From NCBI GenBank assembly GCA_902494085.1, contig CABURU010000003.1, positions 90,034 through 154,033 of the forward strand: a stretch of 64,000 nt of DNA. The letters run 5' to 3'. The notes under the pieces were generated by a model, which was given only the letters and a program-made list of their open reading frames with translations, ran no database searches and was not told the origin of the DNA. The stretch's first letter is position 1. Every line of letters starts with the position of its first letter. The DNA is from an uncultured Collinsella sp. (GTDB lineage: Bacteria; Actinomycetota; Coriobacteriia; Coriobacteriales; Coriobacteriaceae). Shown piece by piece: positions 1 through 9,803 of this stretch. The translations under genes were made by a program, and so were the position numbers.

Positions 1-519
1 CTTGCGTACATGAAGCAGTTCGATGTGGTTCATTCGGGCAACTATTGCTTCACCGAGCGCGAGCTGCCCAAGTTGAAGGCTGCGGGCGTCACGGTCTCTT
101 TTGACTTTTCGGACGACTCCACCGACGAGTACTACGAGCAGATTGCGCCCTACGTCGATTTCGCTTTCTTTAGTGCGGCGGATGCCGCGAGTGAGGACGA
201 GATTCGCGAACGTCTGGCATGGGTGAAGGGCCTGGGTCCGCGTTTTGTGTCGGCTACGGCGGGCGCCGAGGGCTGCATTGCTTACGACGGCGAGCGCTAT
301 TACCGCCAGCTGGCTAAACCGGTAACGGACATGAAGGACACCATGGGGGCGGGCGACTCGTTCCTCACCTCGTTTTTGATGTGCTATCTCGATTCCGCCA
401 AGCGCGGTGAGGATGGCGCCGAGGCCATCGAGCGCGCGCTCGACTTTGCTGCCGGGTTTGCCTCGACCGTGTGCGGCATGGAAGGTTCTTGGGGCCACGG
501 AGCACCAATCGTCGAATAG
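1..519 (+). CDS. frlD: PfkB-family sugar kinase, fructoselysine 6-kinase-like (5' end cut off)
   Basis: The frame is open at the left edge, so only the C-terminal 172 residues are visible. They carry the second PfkB signature DTMGAGDSF near the end, which holds the catalytic Asp and the anion hole of ribokinase-type kinases. The stretch FDVVHSG...FDFSDD...VDFAFFSA resembles FrlD, which phosphorylates fructoselysine or a related Amadori product using ATP in the cytoplasm. The family is seen directly; the substrate is inferred from that resemblance. The missing N-terminus and the upstream neighbours (a deglycase, a transporter) would be needed to confirm the substrate. Confidence 0.75.
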   Translation, partial: LAYMKQFDVVHSGNYCFTERELPKLKAAGVTVSFDFSDDSTDEYYEQIAPYVDFAFFSAADAASEDEIRERLAWVKGLGPRFVSATAGAEGCIAYDGERYYRQLAKPVTDMKDTMGAGDSFLTSFLMCYLDSAKRGEDGAEAIERALDFAAGFASTVCGMEGSWGHGAPIVE

Positions 520-563
520 CCGAGCTGTCCCGGGGAGCTGTATTGGTGCCTTCCCGTGACTCG

Positions 564-794
564 GTGGTCAAAAAAAGCCAAATATGAGTACTGTGACTAA
601 TTTAGTCGCAGCAAAATCGACCCCTTCAGACGTGATTTGAGCGTTTGGAGGGGTTTAAGATTGCGAAAATGCAGGATGAGTGACTGTAAAAGTGTTAGTT
701 AATGGACAATCGTAGATTATTCTGGTGGTCGGAAAGCTCAGAGTAATGTATCCATTTCGCTAGCAGTACTCATATTTGACGTTTTTTTGACCAC
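564..794. repeat. Intergenic element bounded by near-perfect 29-bp inverted repeats
   Basis: The arms at about 564-592 and 765-794 are inverted copies that differ at only two or three positions. Each reads TGGTCA, a run of A, then AAATATGAGTACT, or its complement. Inside lie a small palindrome (GACTAA-T-TTAGTC, 595-607) and a stem pairing about 618-630 with 647-660 (ACCCCTT/AGGGGT). The element sits between two genes and contains no credible reading frame. It could be a MITE-like element or a long structured terminator region. I see no clear target-site duplication. Confidence 0.55.
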
Positions 795-799
795 AGGGG

Positions 800-1582
800 T
801 TAGCGAAGGCTAAAAACAGAGTGTGCATTCGCTAAAACCGCCGACTCAATATGCTTTGCGTCGCATTTTTTGAGCGAGGCGACGTGTTCTGAGGCGCTTT
901 CGAGCGATCTGATGAGTGACTGTGCGCTTATTTCTGCGTTTGCCTCCGCTGGTGCATCGGTCTCGAGCAGTAGGCGGTCGAGTGGAATCTGTCGTGCGTA
1001 TTCGCGACCGCGCTTGGTCGCGAGCATGCGTTCGTTGACGGAAAAATAACAGCCCGCATTACGCGCGCGGACGAGTTCGTCCGAAGTACCGCTAAACCAG
1101 TGGAAGATGATAGCGGGGGAATCGGGGTTTGGGATGAGTAGTCCATGCGATTCGAGGGCGTCCAGTACGGCTCCTGCCGAACGAACGTCGTGAATTGATA
1201 TCACACGCCCGGTAAGAGGATGTTGCGCGAGAGCCTTGCAGAGCCGGTCAAGTGCCTGCGTTTGCAGCGGTTCGCTTCCGGCAAAACGCGCGGAAAAATC
1301 GAGTCCCACCTCGCCGATGTAGCGCTCTTGGGCAGCAACTTTGCAAAGCAAATTGACTTCGGCAGGACCGCAGCGGCCGTCGGCAAGCCACCAGGGATGG
1401 AGGCCGACGCCCGCGATAATGTTTGGGTAGCGGCTGGCTCGCTTTTTTGTTGCCGCGAAGTCGCGTGGGTCGACCCCGCAATCAAAGACCCCCAACCCTA
1501 TAGCCGCAGTTTCGTCGGCAACAGCATTCGGGTAAGTCATCAAATCAAGATGGCAGTGTGCATCAAATAACCGGGGCTCCAT
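800..1582 (-). CDS. tatD: TatD-family metal-dependent hydrolase
   Basis: The protein has 260 residues, the usual TatD length. It opens with FDAHCHLD, whose HxH binds the metal. Other metal or catalytic residues are visible in GEVGLDF (Glu), ISIHDV (His), FHWFSG (His) and LLLETDAPA (Asp). TatD proteins are 3'-5' DNA exonucleases or DNA-repair nucleases, with some D-aminoacyl-tRNA deacylase activity reported in relatives. The start lies 14 bp after the stop of the upstream tcdA gene on the same strand, so the two are probably co-transcribed. The family is clear; the natural substrate is not. Confidence 0.85.
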   Translation of the reverse strand: MEPRLFDAHCHLDLMTYPNAVADETAAIGLGVFDCGVDPRDFAATKKRASRYPNIIAGVGLHPWWLADGRCGPAEVNLLCKVAAQERYIGEVGLDFSARFAGSEPLQTQALDRLCKALAQHPLTGRVISIHDVRSAGAVLDALESHGLLIPNPDSPAIIFHWFSGTSDELVRARNAGCYFSVNERMLATKRGREYARQIPLDRLLLETDAPAEANAEISAQSLIRSLESASEHVASLKKCDAKHIESAVLANAHSVFSLR

Positions 1583-1596
1583 CTCGGCGCGCTCCG

Positions 1597-2391
1597 CTAG
1601 TCCAGGCGCTGGCCATCGGCGCGCACGCGCTCGGTGCCGCGCCCACTGATCTGGCGGATAACCTCGCCGGCGATCATCTGACCCATGATAGGCGGCATAA
1701 AGCTGGCGGTTCCGAGCTCGGTACGCTCGTGGATGTTGGAAGGGTCGCGGGGCTGTGTCTTAACCGATTCCTCGCAGCTAAACAGTACATGCAGGCTCTT
1801 GATTCCGCGCTTCTTACATTCTTTGCGCATGATGCGGCTCATGGGGTCACGTACCGTATCGAAAATGTCGGCAAAGCGGAGGCACTCGGGATGGAGCTTG
1901 TTGGCCCCGCCCATGGAGCTAACCAAACGAATGTCGTGTTCCTGAGCATATTTGGCAATGGTGAGCTTGGCCGAGATGGTGTCGATGGCGTCGACGACGT
2001 AGTCGATCTTGCCCCCCGTCTGCTCCAAAACGCTCGCGAAGAAATCATCGATGTTGTCGCTCAGCAGGTATTCGGTGCGTTTGATGACGGTAGCGGTAGG
2101 GTTGATGTCGTGAATCATAGCCTCCATGACGTCGACTTTGCGCTTTCCGATGGTGCTGTGAAAGGCGATGGCCTGACGGTTGATATTGCTGGGCGCGATG
2201 ACGTCCTTATCCAGAATGACGAAATGACCGATGCCGCCGCGGGCGAGTGCCTCGCAGCAATTGGAGCCCACGCCACCGCAGCCGAGCACCAGCACTGTGG
2301 AGTTGGCGAGTTTGTCGAGCGCCTCGCGGCCCATGATGATCTCGAGCTTAGTATCGCGCGTCTCGACGGGAGCGGCAGCAGTTTCGGTCAT
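1597..2391 (-). CDS. tcdA: tRNA threonylcarbamoyladenosine dehydratase (ThiF/E1-like)
   Basis: This is an E1-like adenylating enzyme with the nucleotide-binding motif VLVLGCGGVGSN near residue 32 and the acceptor-type segment VDAIDTISAK. TcdA (CsdL) cyclises t6A37 of tRNA to ct6A using ATP. The family pattern, including NRQAIAFHSTIGKRKVDVM, fits this subgroup well. Two ATGs compete. The one at 2397 directly abuts GGAGG with no spacer, while the one at 2391 has GGAGG six bases upstream, so I prefer 2391 (264 residues). tatD follows on the same strand. Confidence 0.85.
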   Translation of the reverse strand: MTETAAAPVETRDTKLEIIMGREALDKLANSTVLVLGCGGVGSNCCEALARGGIGHFVILDKDVIAPSNINRQAIAFHSTIGKRKVDVMEAMIHDINPTATVIKRTEYLLSDNIDDFFASVLEQTGGKIDYVVDAIDTISAKLTIAKYAQEHDIRLVSSMGGANKLHPECLRFADIFDTVRDPMSRIMRKECKKRGIKSLHVLFSCEESVKTQPRDPSNIHERTELGTASFMPPIMGQMIAGEVIRQISGRGTERVRADGQRLD

Positions 2392-2506
2392 AGACATCCT
2401 CCGATGGGGAAGCGAATCGTGTTTTAGCTATCGCCATTATAGGTAATCGCCCATAGGTTGCGATGGCGCTTACTTTGATGTGGTTTGAAGCATTTCGATT
2501 AGATAG

Positions 2507-2522
2507 TTAGACAAACATCTAA
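2507..2522. promoter_or_regulatory. Candidate ArsR/SdpR operator
   Basis: TTAGA-N6-TCTAA is a perfect inverted repeat 48 bp upstream of the ArsR start codon. It is embedded in a wider imperfect repeat (TTAGAT at 2499 and ATCTAA at 2517). Autorepressors of the ArsR family usually bind such AT-rich 5-6-bp half-sites in their own promoter. Binding by the adjacent repressor is inferred. Confidence 0.5.
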
Positions 2523-2570
2523 ATATCGAGTATAGTGTGCGCGTCATGAGAGGTGATGAGAGGAGGTCTT

Positions 2571-2849
2571 ATGCCGGGAGAGGGTTTTAAGGCGCTTGCC
2601 GATCCAACGCGACGGCGCATTTTGGAGTTGCTGCGCGAGGGCAATTGCACGGCGGGGGAGCTTGCCGAGCATTTCGATATCAGTAAGCCGTCGCTGAGCC
2701 ATCACTTGGCGACGCTCAAAAACGCCGGGTTGGTGACCGACGAGCGCCATGGCCAAAACATCGTATACAGCTTAAACACCACCGTCATGCAGGATTTAAT
2801 TGGCTGGTTTATGGGCTTTACAAACACTGAAGGTGATAAGGATGAATAA
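2571..2849 (+). CDS. ArsR-family repressor, SdpR-like
   Basis: This is a 92-residue winged-helix protein opening FKALADPTRRRILELLREG, followed by a recognition helix region SKPSLSHHLATLKNAGLV. It lacks the paired cysteines typical of metal-sensing ArsR proteins. It resembles SdpR, which represses its own operon until sequestered by the membrane protein SdpI. AGGAGG at 2561-2566 places the start at ATG 2571; upstream in-frame ATGs lack a ribosome site. It overlaps the downstream sdpI-like gene by 8 bp, which indicates translational coupling. Confidence 0.85.
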   Translation: MPGEGFKALADPTRRRILELLREGNCTAGELAEHFDISKPSLSHHLATLKNAGLVTDERHGQNIVYSLNTTVMQDLIGWFMGFTNTEGDKDE

Positions 2850-3546
2850 CGAAAACAAGGGCATTCACCCCACAGGGGTATCGTCGCGCGTGTGGATTGC
2901 GCTGGTCGCTCTGTGCGTCGCCAATGTCGTAGCGCACCTCATGGTGATGCCGAGCTTGCCTGCGCAGATTCCCACGCACTGGGGCGCGAACGGCGCCGTC
3001 GACGGTTGGGGTCCTAGCTGGATGGCCTCCGCGCTCGGCGTGCTGCCTCTGGCGCTTCTCGCAATGTTCTGCGTGGTGCCGCGCATCGACCCCAAAGGTG
3101 AGGCATATCGAACCTCGGGCAAGTTCTATCAGGGCTTCGTAATCGCCTTCACCTTGTTCATGTGCGCCATAAGCTGGCTGGGAGAGCTTACGGTCTGGGG
3201 CGTGGTGCCGGCGGTCGGTTCGGTTAACGTGCTGATTTCCGGTGTTGTCGGTTTGCTGTTCATCGGCGTAGGCAACTACTTGCCGCGTGTGAAGCAGAAC
3301 TATACGCTCGGCATCAAGACGCCCTGGGCGCTTGCCGATCCCGAGAACTGGCGCCGTACGCAGCGTTTTGGCGGCGCCTGCTTTATGGTGCTGGGTATTG
3401 GCCTGATTGTGATGGGCGTGGCAGGCAGCGTGCTTTCGAGTGAAGTCGTCGCCGCGGTGATTGCGGTTCTGGCGTTTGGTTCGGTCGGAGCCGTCTACGT
3501 CTACTCGTATCTGCTGTGGCGTAAATCGCAGCGAGCCGCTCGTTAA
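2842..3546 (+). CDS. SdpI-family membrane protein with DUF1648 domain
   Basis: This 234-residue protein has about six hydrophobic segments. The N-terminal portion carries the DUF1648 motif IPTHWGANGAVDGWG. The C-terminal portion carries the SdpI-type sequence GIKTPWALADPENWRRT. In Bacillus, SdpI gives immunity to the SdpC toxin and also acts as signal receptor, holding SdpR at the membrane. Pairing with an ArsR-type gene in an overlapping arrangement supports the same repressor/membrane-sink logic here. No sdpC-like toxin gene was seen nearby, so the inducing ligand is unknown. Confidence 0.85.
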   Translation: MNNENKGIHPTGVSSRVWIALVALCVANVVAHLMVMPSLPAQIPTHWGANGAVDGWGPSWMASALGVLPLALLAMFCVVPRIDPKGEAYRTSGKFYQGFVIAFTLFMCAISWLGELTVWGVVPAVGSVNVLISGVVGLLFIGVGNYLPRVKQNYTLGIKTPWALADPENWRRTQRFGGACFMVLGIGLIVMGVAGSVLSSEVVAAVIAVLAFGSVGAVYVYSYLLWRKSQRAAR

Positions 3547-3612
3547 GGTTGCGGAAAACTAGCGTACGCAGTTCATGGTATGTTCTGGGGGATTTTTCCC
3601 AGGTAGTATTAG

Positions 3613-3639
3613 GGGGCATGGGCAACCATGCCCCTTTTT
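3613..3639 (+). terminator. Intrinsic terminator after the sdpI-like gene
   Basis: A 9-bp stem GGGGCATGG/CCATGCCCC closes a GCAA tetraloop and is followed by TTTTT. Confidence 0.85.
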
Positions 3640-3730
3640 CGTTAAGTTTCAGAGCTGGTTTTCTCATTTCGTTTCCACTAAAGCGAATCAAGAATAGGGA
3701 AACAGCAGGTAGAAAGGATAAAACAGGCAA

Positions 3731-5410
<1,680 letters not shown>

Positions 5411-5420
5411 TAGCAAGTAG

Positions 5421-5446
5421 AAAGGCCGCCACCAAGGGCGGCCTTT
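5421..5446 (+). terminator. Terminator after ettA
   Basis: AAAGGCCGCC/GGGCGGCCTTT forms a strong GC stem directly after the ettA stop, followed by a short T-rich stretch. Confidence 0.75.
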
Positions 5447-5622
5447 CTTGTAGCAATTGCACTGCAGCTATGCCCTGGCTGCTGGTTTGATTCATAATCA
5501 AAGTCATCTCTTTGGGATTAAAGCCCGTTTTTGCTATGAGTGATTTTCTAATTCCGTTTAAAACGTAAAGACGCATTGGGTTGCAAGGACATAAGCAAAT
5601 CGAATTGAAATATAACCAGTGC

Positions 5623-5634
5623 TGTAACGTTACA
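5623..5634. promoter_or_regulatory. 12-bp palindrome upstream of the peptidase gene
   Basis: TGTAACGTTACA is a perfect palindrome 57 bp upstream of the Tat peptidase start, in AT-rich DNA. The rest of 5447-5690 shows no gene. It could be an operator; the binding protein is unknown. Confidence 0.35.
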
Positions 5635-5690
5635 AAAAAGATTATAGAATAGGAGTACCTTATAAGTCGCTTCTCTAGAAAGAAGAGCAT

Positions 5691-6818
5691 ATGCTTTCGC
5701 GTCGTCGTTTTCTGCAACTTGTCGCGTCTTCAATTGTCGCCTTAGCCGCACGTCCGAAAGAGGTTTTTGCTTCGACGGGCAATATTGATGGTGAGCAGAT
5801 ACAATTTACTTCTGAAATTGCGCAAGAGCTTGCCGATAAATATATAAAGGGACTCCTCGGCTATTCGTATACGCCTTCTGACCCTATTCCTTTTGTAGAT
5901 GTTGATGGGTCCCCGCTTGGTTACATTGTTCCGGTTGTGACATCCAATAGAGCCGCGGGCTATTTGGTTTTAGATGCTTCAGATGATGAAATACTTACGG
6001 GATATCGTTTTGGAGACGGCTTAGTCAGCCCTATGGATCGGGGAGGAGATCTTGGTGTCGAGTCTTATTCGTTCAATAACCCAGTCGTAATGATCAATCC
6101 ATTCGAATTCGGCGTGCAATCTTTGGACGGTTCAATAACAACAAATTGCGGAAGAACAATCCCGGCTGTTTCCATAGAAGGACGGCCTGTCGTTTTATCG
6201 AATAAACCTTCAAGCTGGAACGATGTTGTAATTTACGCAACTCAAATGCAGGATTACACAGTATCTGGATTTCGTTCCATTTCTCAGTTTATGTCATATG
6301 ATGAAAGCGAGATTAAGAGGCTTACCGCCCACTATGCTTGTATGGTGACAGCTTTTTCGAACGTTGCGGAACTGTATGGCATTGCCAATTTATATAGCGA
6401 CCCTTCGCAATATATGCAGATATGGAATTACACCAATACCCATGCTCTTTCCGATGAAGAACAGACTGTTCCCGGCGTTGTTTTGGGTGGAACGCCGATA
6501 TCAACCTGTGCAACGGGGTTTACAAATTACTGCGCAAGCAGAGGAAGTACTCTTATCGCCCGCACTGTCTCCTCTCCGGCTATCGCGAGCATTCAAAATG
6601 AGATTAACTCTAATAGACCGAATGTTTTACATGCGAGTTTGTACAACGGATCAGCCCATTCTGTAACAGCGGAGGCTTACGCCACACTTACTGGTAAGAA
6701 AACTGGAGAGACAAGGCAGATGATTGGCATAGCGGACGGCTGGAATTCATCTTTATCCTTCCTGAAGTATGATCAGAGCTATTATGCGTGGACTTATGGA
6801 ACGACTTTTTCGAAGTAG
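5691..6818 (+). CDS. Tat-exported C10/papain-like cysteine peptidase (putative)
   Basis: The protein has 375 residues. The N-terminus LSRRRFLQL plus a hydrophobic stretch is a textbook twin-arginine signal, so export in folded form is expected. Residues about 35-110 resemble the propeptide region of C10 (streptopain-like) peptidases. A candidate catalytic Cys lies at 217 in AHYACMVTAFSN, and a candidate His at 323 in GSAHSVTAEAY, followed by IGIADGWN. That order and spacing fit C10/C39-like peptidases, but I cannot verify the active site by alignment. Codon usage is visibly AT-richer than in the flanking genes, which suggests transfer. It overlaps the following lipoprotein gene. Confidence 0.6.
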   Translation: MLSRRRFLQLVASSIVALAARPKEVFASTGNIDGEQIQFTSEIAQELADKYIKGLLGYSYTPSDPIPFVDVDGSPLGYIVPVVTSNRAAGYLVLDASDDEILTGYRFGDGLVSPMDRGGDLGVESYSFNNPVVMINPFEFGVQSLDGSITTNCGRTIPAVSIEGRPVVLSNKPSSWNDVVIYATQMQDYTVSGFRSISQFMSYDESEIKRLTAHYACMVTAFSNVAELYGIANLYSDPSQYMQIWNYTNTHALSDEEQTVPGVVLGGTPISTCATGFTNYCASRGSTLIARTVSSPAIASIQNEINSNRPNVLHASLYNGSAHSVTAEAYATLTGKKTGETRQMIGIADGWNSSLSFLKYDQSYYAWTYGTTFSK

Positions 6819-7188
6819 GGCGATTCGTCTAGCTCTGTCTTTGGTGCTGATGGCTTCATTGGTGGGCTGTTCAACAAAGGAAGAGATATCGCGCGGAGGT
6901 TCCGGAGAAGTGACTGCGACAGACTCAGGTTCATTAGAAATAGCTGGCGGGCATGCCGATGTGATGTTACAAGGAAAAGGCGTGCTTAGGTCGATTGATG
7001 CTGAAGACGCTGTCTGCTCAATAGAGGATTTGAAGACAGGTGAAACTGCATCGTACCGAGTTTCAGATAATGCTGCGAATATGATTGAGTCGATACCGAC
7101 TGGAGCGCAGGTTTCTTTTAGATACTTTGCTCCGCAACTTGAGGATGAGCTTGCTTCTCTGGTGTCTATATGCACCGATGACAACTAA
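6796..7188 (+). CDS. Small lipoprotein of unknown function
   Basis: This is a 130-residue protein with a lipoprotein signal: basic MERLFRSR, a hydrophobic core and the lipobox LVGC with Cys at 25. The mature part is acidic and has no domain I recognise. The chosen ATG overlaps the upstream peptidase gene by 23 bp, so translation is probably coupled. In-frame ATGs at 6769 and 6784 are alternatives. Co-expression with the exported peptidase suggests a surface partner, for example an inhibitor or anchor, but that is inference. Confidence 0.65.
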   Translation: MERLFRSRAIRLALSLVLMASLVGCSTKEEISRGGSGEVTATDSGSLEIAGGHADVMLQGKGVLRSIDAEDAVCSIEDLKTGETASYRVSDNAANMIESIPTGAQVSFRYFAPQLEDELASLVSICTDDN

Positions 7189-7201
7189 AAGGCCTGAATT
7201 C

Positions 7202-7245
7202 AAACGGCCTCGGATGGTCAATTGGCTATCCGAGGCCGTTTTTTA
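7202..7245. terminator. Bidirectional terminator
   Basis: A 14-bp stem (AAACGGCCTCGGAT and complement, 7202-7215 and 7228-7241) separates two convergent genes. It is followed by T-runs and serves the lipoprotein gene on + and the unknown gene ending at 7243 on -. Confidence 0.85.
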
Positions 7246-8541
7246 CTCGACCGGGGCTTCGACCTTGTCGATGGCCCAGGCGGCTCCGAGACCGCCGGTG
7301 GTGTTGCGGCGGATGCGCACGGTAACCTCGCGGCGCTCGCCGGCCTGCGTGTAGCACAGGGGGAAGTTTGCGCGGTTTCGCGCGGCCTCGATGGTACCGC
7401 GCTCGCGGGCGATCCAGTAGTACTCGCCGACAATGCCGAGCGTGTCGGCGCCGTAGGGGAGATAGGTCGACAACTGGTGCAGAAGCGGGCCGGGGCAGAA
7501 GACCTCGGTTGCGAAATCGACGGGGAAGTCCTCAGGGATGGCGGGCGCTGCGGGTGCGGGGGTTGGGGCCGCTGCGGGTACCGAAGCCGGTGCCGGTGCG
7601 GGAACTTGGTCGCAAGTAGAGGCGGGCACGGATTCGATGACGGGTGCGGGCTCAGGCACCGGTTCCGGCTTAACTGCGGAATCTGCGGGCTTCACGGTGA
7701 CGGGCGCGTCTACAGCTGCAGTTTCAATCTCAACCTGCATCGCGCTCTCATTCTCGACGCTCGACTTTGCTTCGATGGGCGTGGATGCCATGGTGGTGAT
7801 GCCGGCGTTGGCGTTCTCGGGGTCATAGACGACCGTGAGCGAGATGGCGGGCTGCGGCGTCTCGGGCTCCGGCGTCGACTCGGTAGCGCCTTGATCGTCG
7901 GACTGATCGTCCTCAGCCTCGTCGCCAAAGACATCGCTGTTTTGGAACGCAGACGTCTCAGGTTGGTTAGCGACTTCTTCGGTTGTCGACTTGGGAGTCT
8001 CGTTGAGCTCCGCAGTGGCTTCCTGCTCGGATATGACTTTGGGATCGGTCGTGGCGGCGATTTCGGTTTCGGCTTCTGCCGTTACCTCAATAGCGACTTC
8101 GATCTCTGCCTCGGGCTCGGGCTCCGGCACAGCTTCAGCCACGGGCTCGGGCTCGGGACGCTTAACGTGCTTGGGGCGCACGGCCTTGAGGTCCTTCTCG
8201 CCGCGCTTCTTCTTTTTGTAGGACTGCTTGGCGCCCTTGGTGGCCTTGGGCTTGTCCTCGCCCTTGGCAAGGGCGGCATCCCATGCCTCGTTGGCGATGA
8301 CGGTGGCATACAGGCGACCGCCCTTAAAGACGGTCAGCTTAATGCAGTCATCGAGCTCCTCGAGCAGCCCGCGCGTGGACTCGAAGCCCAGGTCATAAGC
8401 GGCCATGTCGCCAGCGGCGAGTGCCTCTTCGACCTGCGTCATAAACGTTTGCTTGCCGCACCCAATCGCATCGCGCAGTAGGCGATACAGATAGATGTGG
8501 TTGCCCAGCGATAGCGTGGGCCTAACTATTGTCTTGCTCAT
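7243..8541 (-). CDS. Unknown protein: possible LOTUS-like N-domain, Pro/Glu/Ala-rich linker, conserved C-domain
   Basis: The protein has 432 residues in three parts. Residues 1-95 form a compact helical domain (LYRLLRDAI...LGFESTRGLLEEL...LTVFKGGRLYATV). This recalls the OST-HTH/LOTUS pattern in which a Gly-Phe precedes an LL-helix, but I cannot confirm it. A basic patch (KQSYKKKKRGEKD, about 120-132) then leads into roughly 220 residues of Pro/Glu/Ala/Val-rich low complexity. A folded C-terminal domain of about 95 residues follows (VFCPGPLLHQLSTYLPYGADTL...). The start at 8541 has GAGGAG upstream; an earlier in-frame ATG lacks a ribosome site. If the LOTUS reading is right, RNA binding would be expected. 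Confidence 0.6.
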   Translation of the reverse strand: MSKTIVRPTLSLGNHIYLYRLLRDAIGCGKQTFMTQVEEALAAGDMAAYDLGFESTRGLLEELDDCIKLTVFKGGRLYATVIANEAWDAALAKGEDKPKATKGAKQSYKKKKRGEKDLKAVRPKHVKRPEPEPVAEAVPEPEPEAEIEVAIEVTAEAETEIAATTDPKVISEQEATAELNETPKSTTEEVANQPETSAFQNSDVFGDEAEDDQSDDQGATESTPEPETPQPAISLTVVYDPENANAGITTMASTPIEAKSSVENESAMQVEIETAAVDAPVTVKPADSAVKPEPVPEPAPVIESVPASTCDQVPAPAPASVPAAAPTPAPAAPAIPEDFPVDFATEVFCPGPLLHQLSTYLPYGADTLGIVGEYYWIARERGTIEAARNRANFPLCYTQAGERREVTVRIRRNTTGGLGAAWAIDKVEAPVE

Positions 8542-8612
8542 GGCAAATCTCCTCTTTACACACGTAAAGCATCTTACCATCGCATAGCGTTCGCCATGGC
8601 GGCACCCAAGGC

Positions 8613-8649
8613 AAACGGGCGCGAACCGCTATCGATTCACGCCCGTTGT
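8613..8649 (-). terminator. Stem-loop after the membrane protein gene
   Basis: AACGGGCG and CGCCCGTT pair across a 20-nt loop just downstream of the minus-strand gene ending at 8678. The T-tract is weak, so termination is only likely. Confidence 0.45.
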
Positions 8650-8677
8650 ACAGGTTGCCTATCTGGGGATGCAGCGC

Positions 8678-9628
8678 CTAGTTGCCCGATGTCGTGCCTT
8701 GGCTTGAACTGTCAGATGTCGTACCCGATGTGGTGCCACTCGAATTGCTGTTGTTGCTGTCTGCTGTGCCCGTTCCCGACGTGGTGTCGCTCGTCTGGCT
8801 GCCCGTGTTCGGCTGCGAACCGTCAGCCGTTTGGCTTGAGTCGGTCGTGCCGGACGGCGTGCCACTGTTGGCCGTAGAGGAATCGGTGCCCTGCGATTGG
8901 TTTTGGGTGTTCGAGGACGAATCGGTAGAGGTAGAACTGTCTTGCGTGCCGTCCGCTTGTGCCTGCTGATCTTGCGACTGGGTGTTGTCATTTGCATCGC
9001 TCTCGGTCGTGCGCGACGAAAGGATTGGCTCGGGGCGCTCGCCCAGACCCTCGCCGGCGGTGGTGATAAGGATGGCGCCGGCGCAGACGATGACCGCGAC
9101 GATGGCGATGGCGATCGAGAAGACGATGACCTTCTTTTGCGTCTGGCTGCGCTCTGCCGCCGCCTTGGCGCGTAGGCTGTCGGGAGCGACGCGCGCCGTG
9201 GTCGCGCGTCCCGCAATCTGGCGCATCTCCTGCGTAGTCGCGGCGCCACCCAGGTGCTCCTCGGCATTAAACTCAACGGGCTCATAGGCGCCGGCGGGGT
9301 AGTCGACGGCGGCGTGCGTACCTTTGATGGCTTCGGCGCTGGCAGAGATAAAGTGGCGGTAGACCTGCGATGACACAACGGTGATGACCGAGCTCACGGC
9401 GGCACCAATTACTGAACCAGCGATACCGATCTTGGAGGCAAGCGCGACGCTCGTGGCGGCAGCCGCGGCGCCGGCGATGATCTGGGGAATGGAAATGTCG
9501 TCAAACAGGCCCTTTTTGGGCGCGATGGCCATGGTCTGTCCGATGGAATGGTTCTCGTGCACGCCGTTGTTGAGCGATGCCGGCGTCATGACGCGCGTGC
9601 GCGGCGCGTCGGTGTACTTGGTTGTCAT
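8678..9628 (-). CDS. Membrane protein with Ser/Thr/Gln/Asn-rich extracellular tail, unknown function
   Basis: This 316-residue protein starts at an ATG with GGGAGGA six bases upstream. A long Ala/Gly/Val hydrophobic region lies at about 47-87 and a second membrane segment, KKVIVFSIAIAIVAVIV, at about 165-190. The last roughly 115 residues are almost only Ser, Thr, Gln, Gly, Asn and Asp. This is typical of a flexible surface stalk that may be glycosylated. No enzymatic motif or sorting signal was seen. It is followed on the same strand by the possible LOTUS-like gene, with a stem-loop between them. Confidence 0.6.
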   Translation of the reverse strand: MTTKYTDAPRTRVMTPASLNNGVHENHSIGQTMAIAPKKGLFDDISIPQIIAGAAAAATSVALASKIGIAGSVIGAAVSSVITVVSSQVYRHFISASAEAIKGTHAAVDYPAGAYEPVEFNAEEHLGGAATTQEMRQIAGRATTARVAPDSLRAKAAAERSQTQKKVIVFSIAIAIVAVIVCAGAILITTAGEGLGERPEPILSSRTTESDANDNTQSQDQQAQADGTQDSSTSTDSSSNTQNQSQGTDSSTANSGTPSGTTDSSQTADGSQPNTGSQTSDTTSGTGTADSNNSNSSGTTSGTTSDSSSQGTTSGN

Positions 9629-9803
9629 ACGGGGTCCTCCCGGTGTAAATCTGCTTCGTTTCATGTAGCCATCAGGGTACCCACCAGATGTGAATCGTAC
9701 GTGACATTTAACAGATACCATCAACTCATCAAGGGGGGCTTGCTGTCTTTGGTGCAATAGCTTGATGCTAAACTGGATTTACGATTGTGAGGTGGTTTAC
9801 GTG

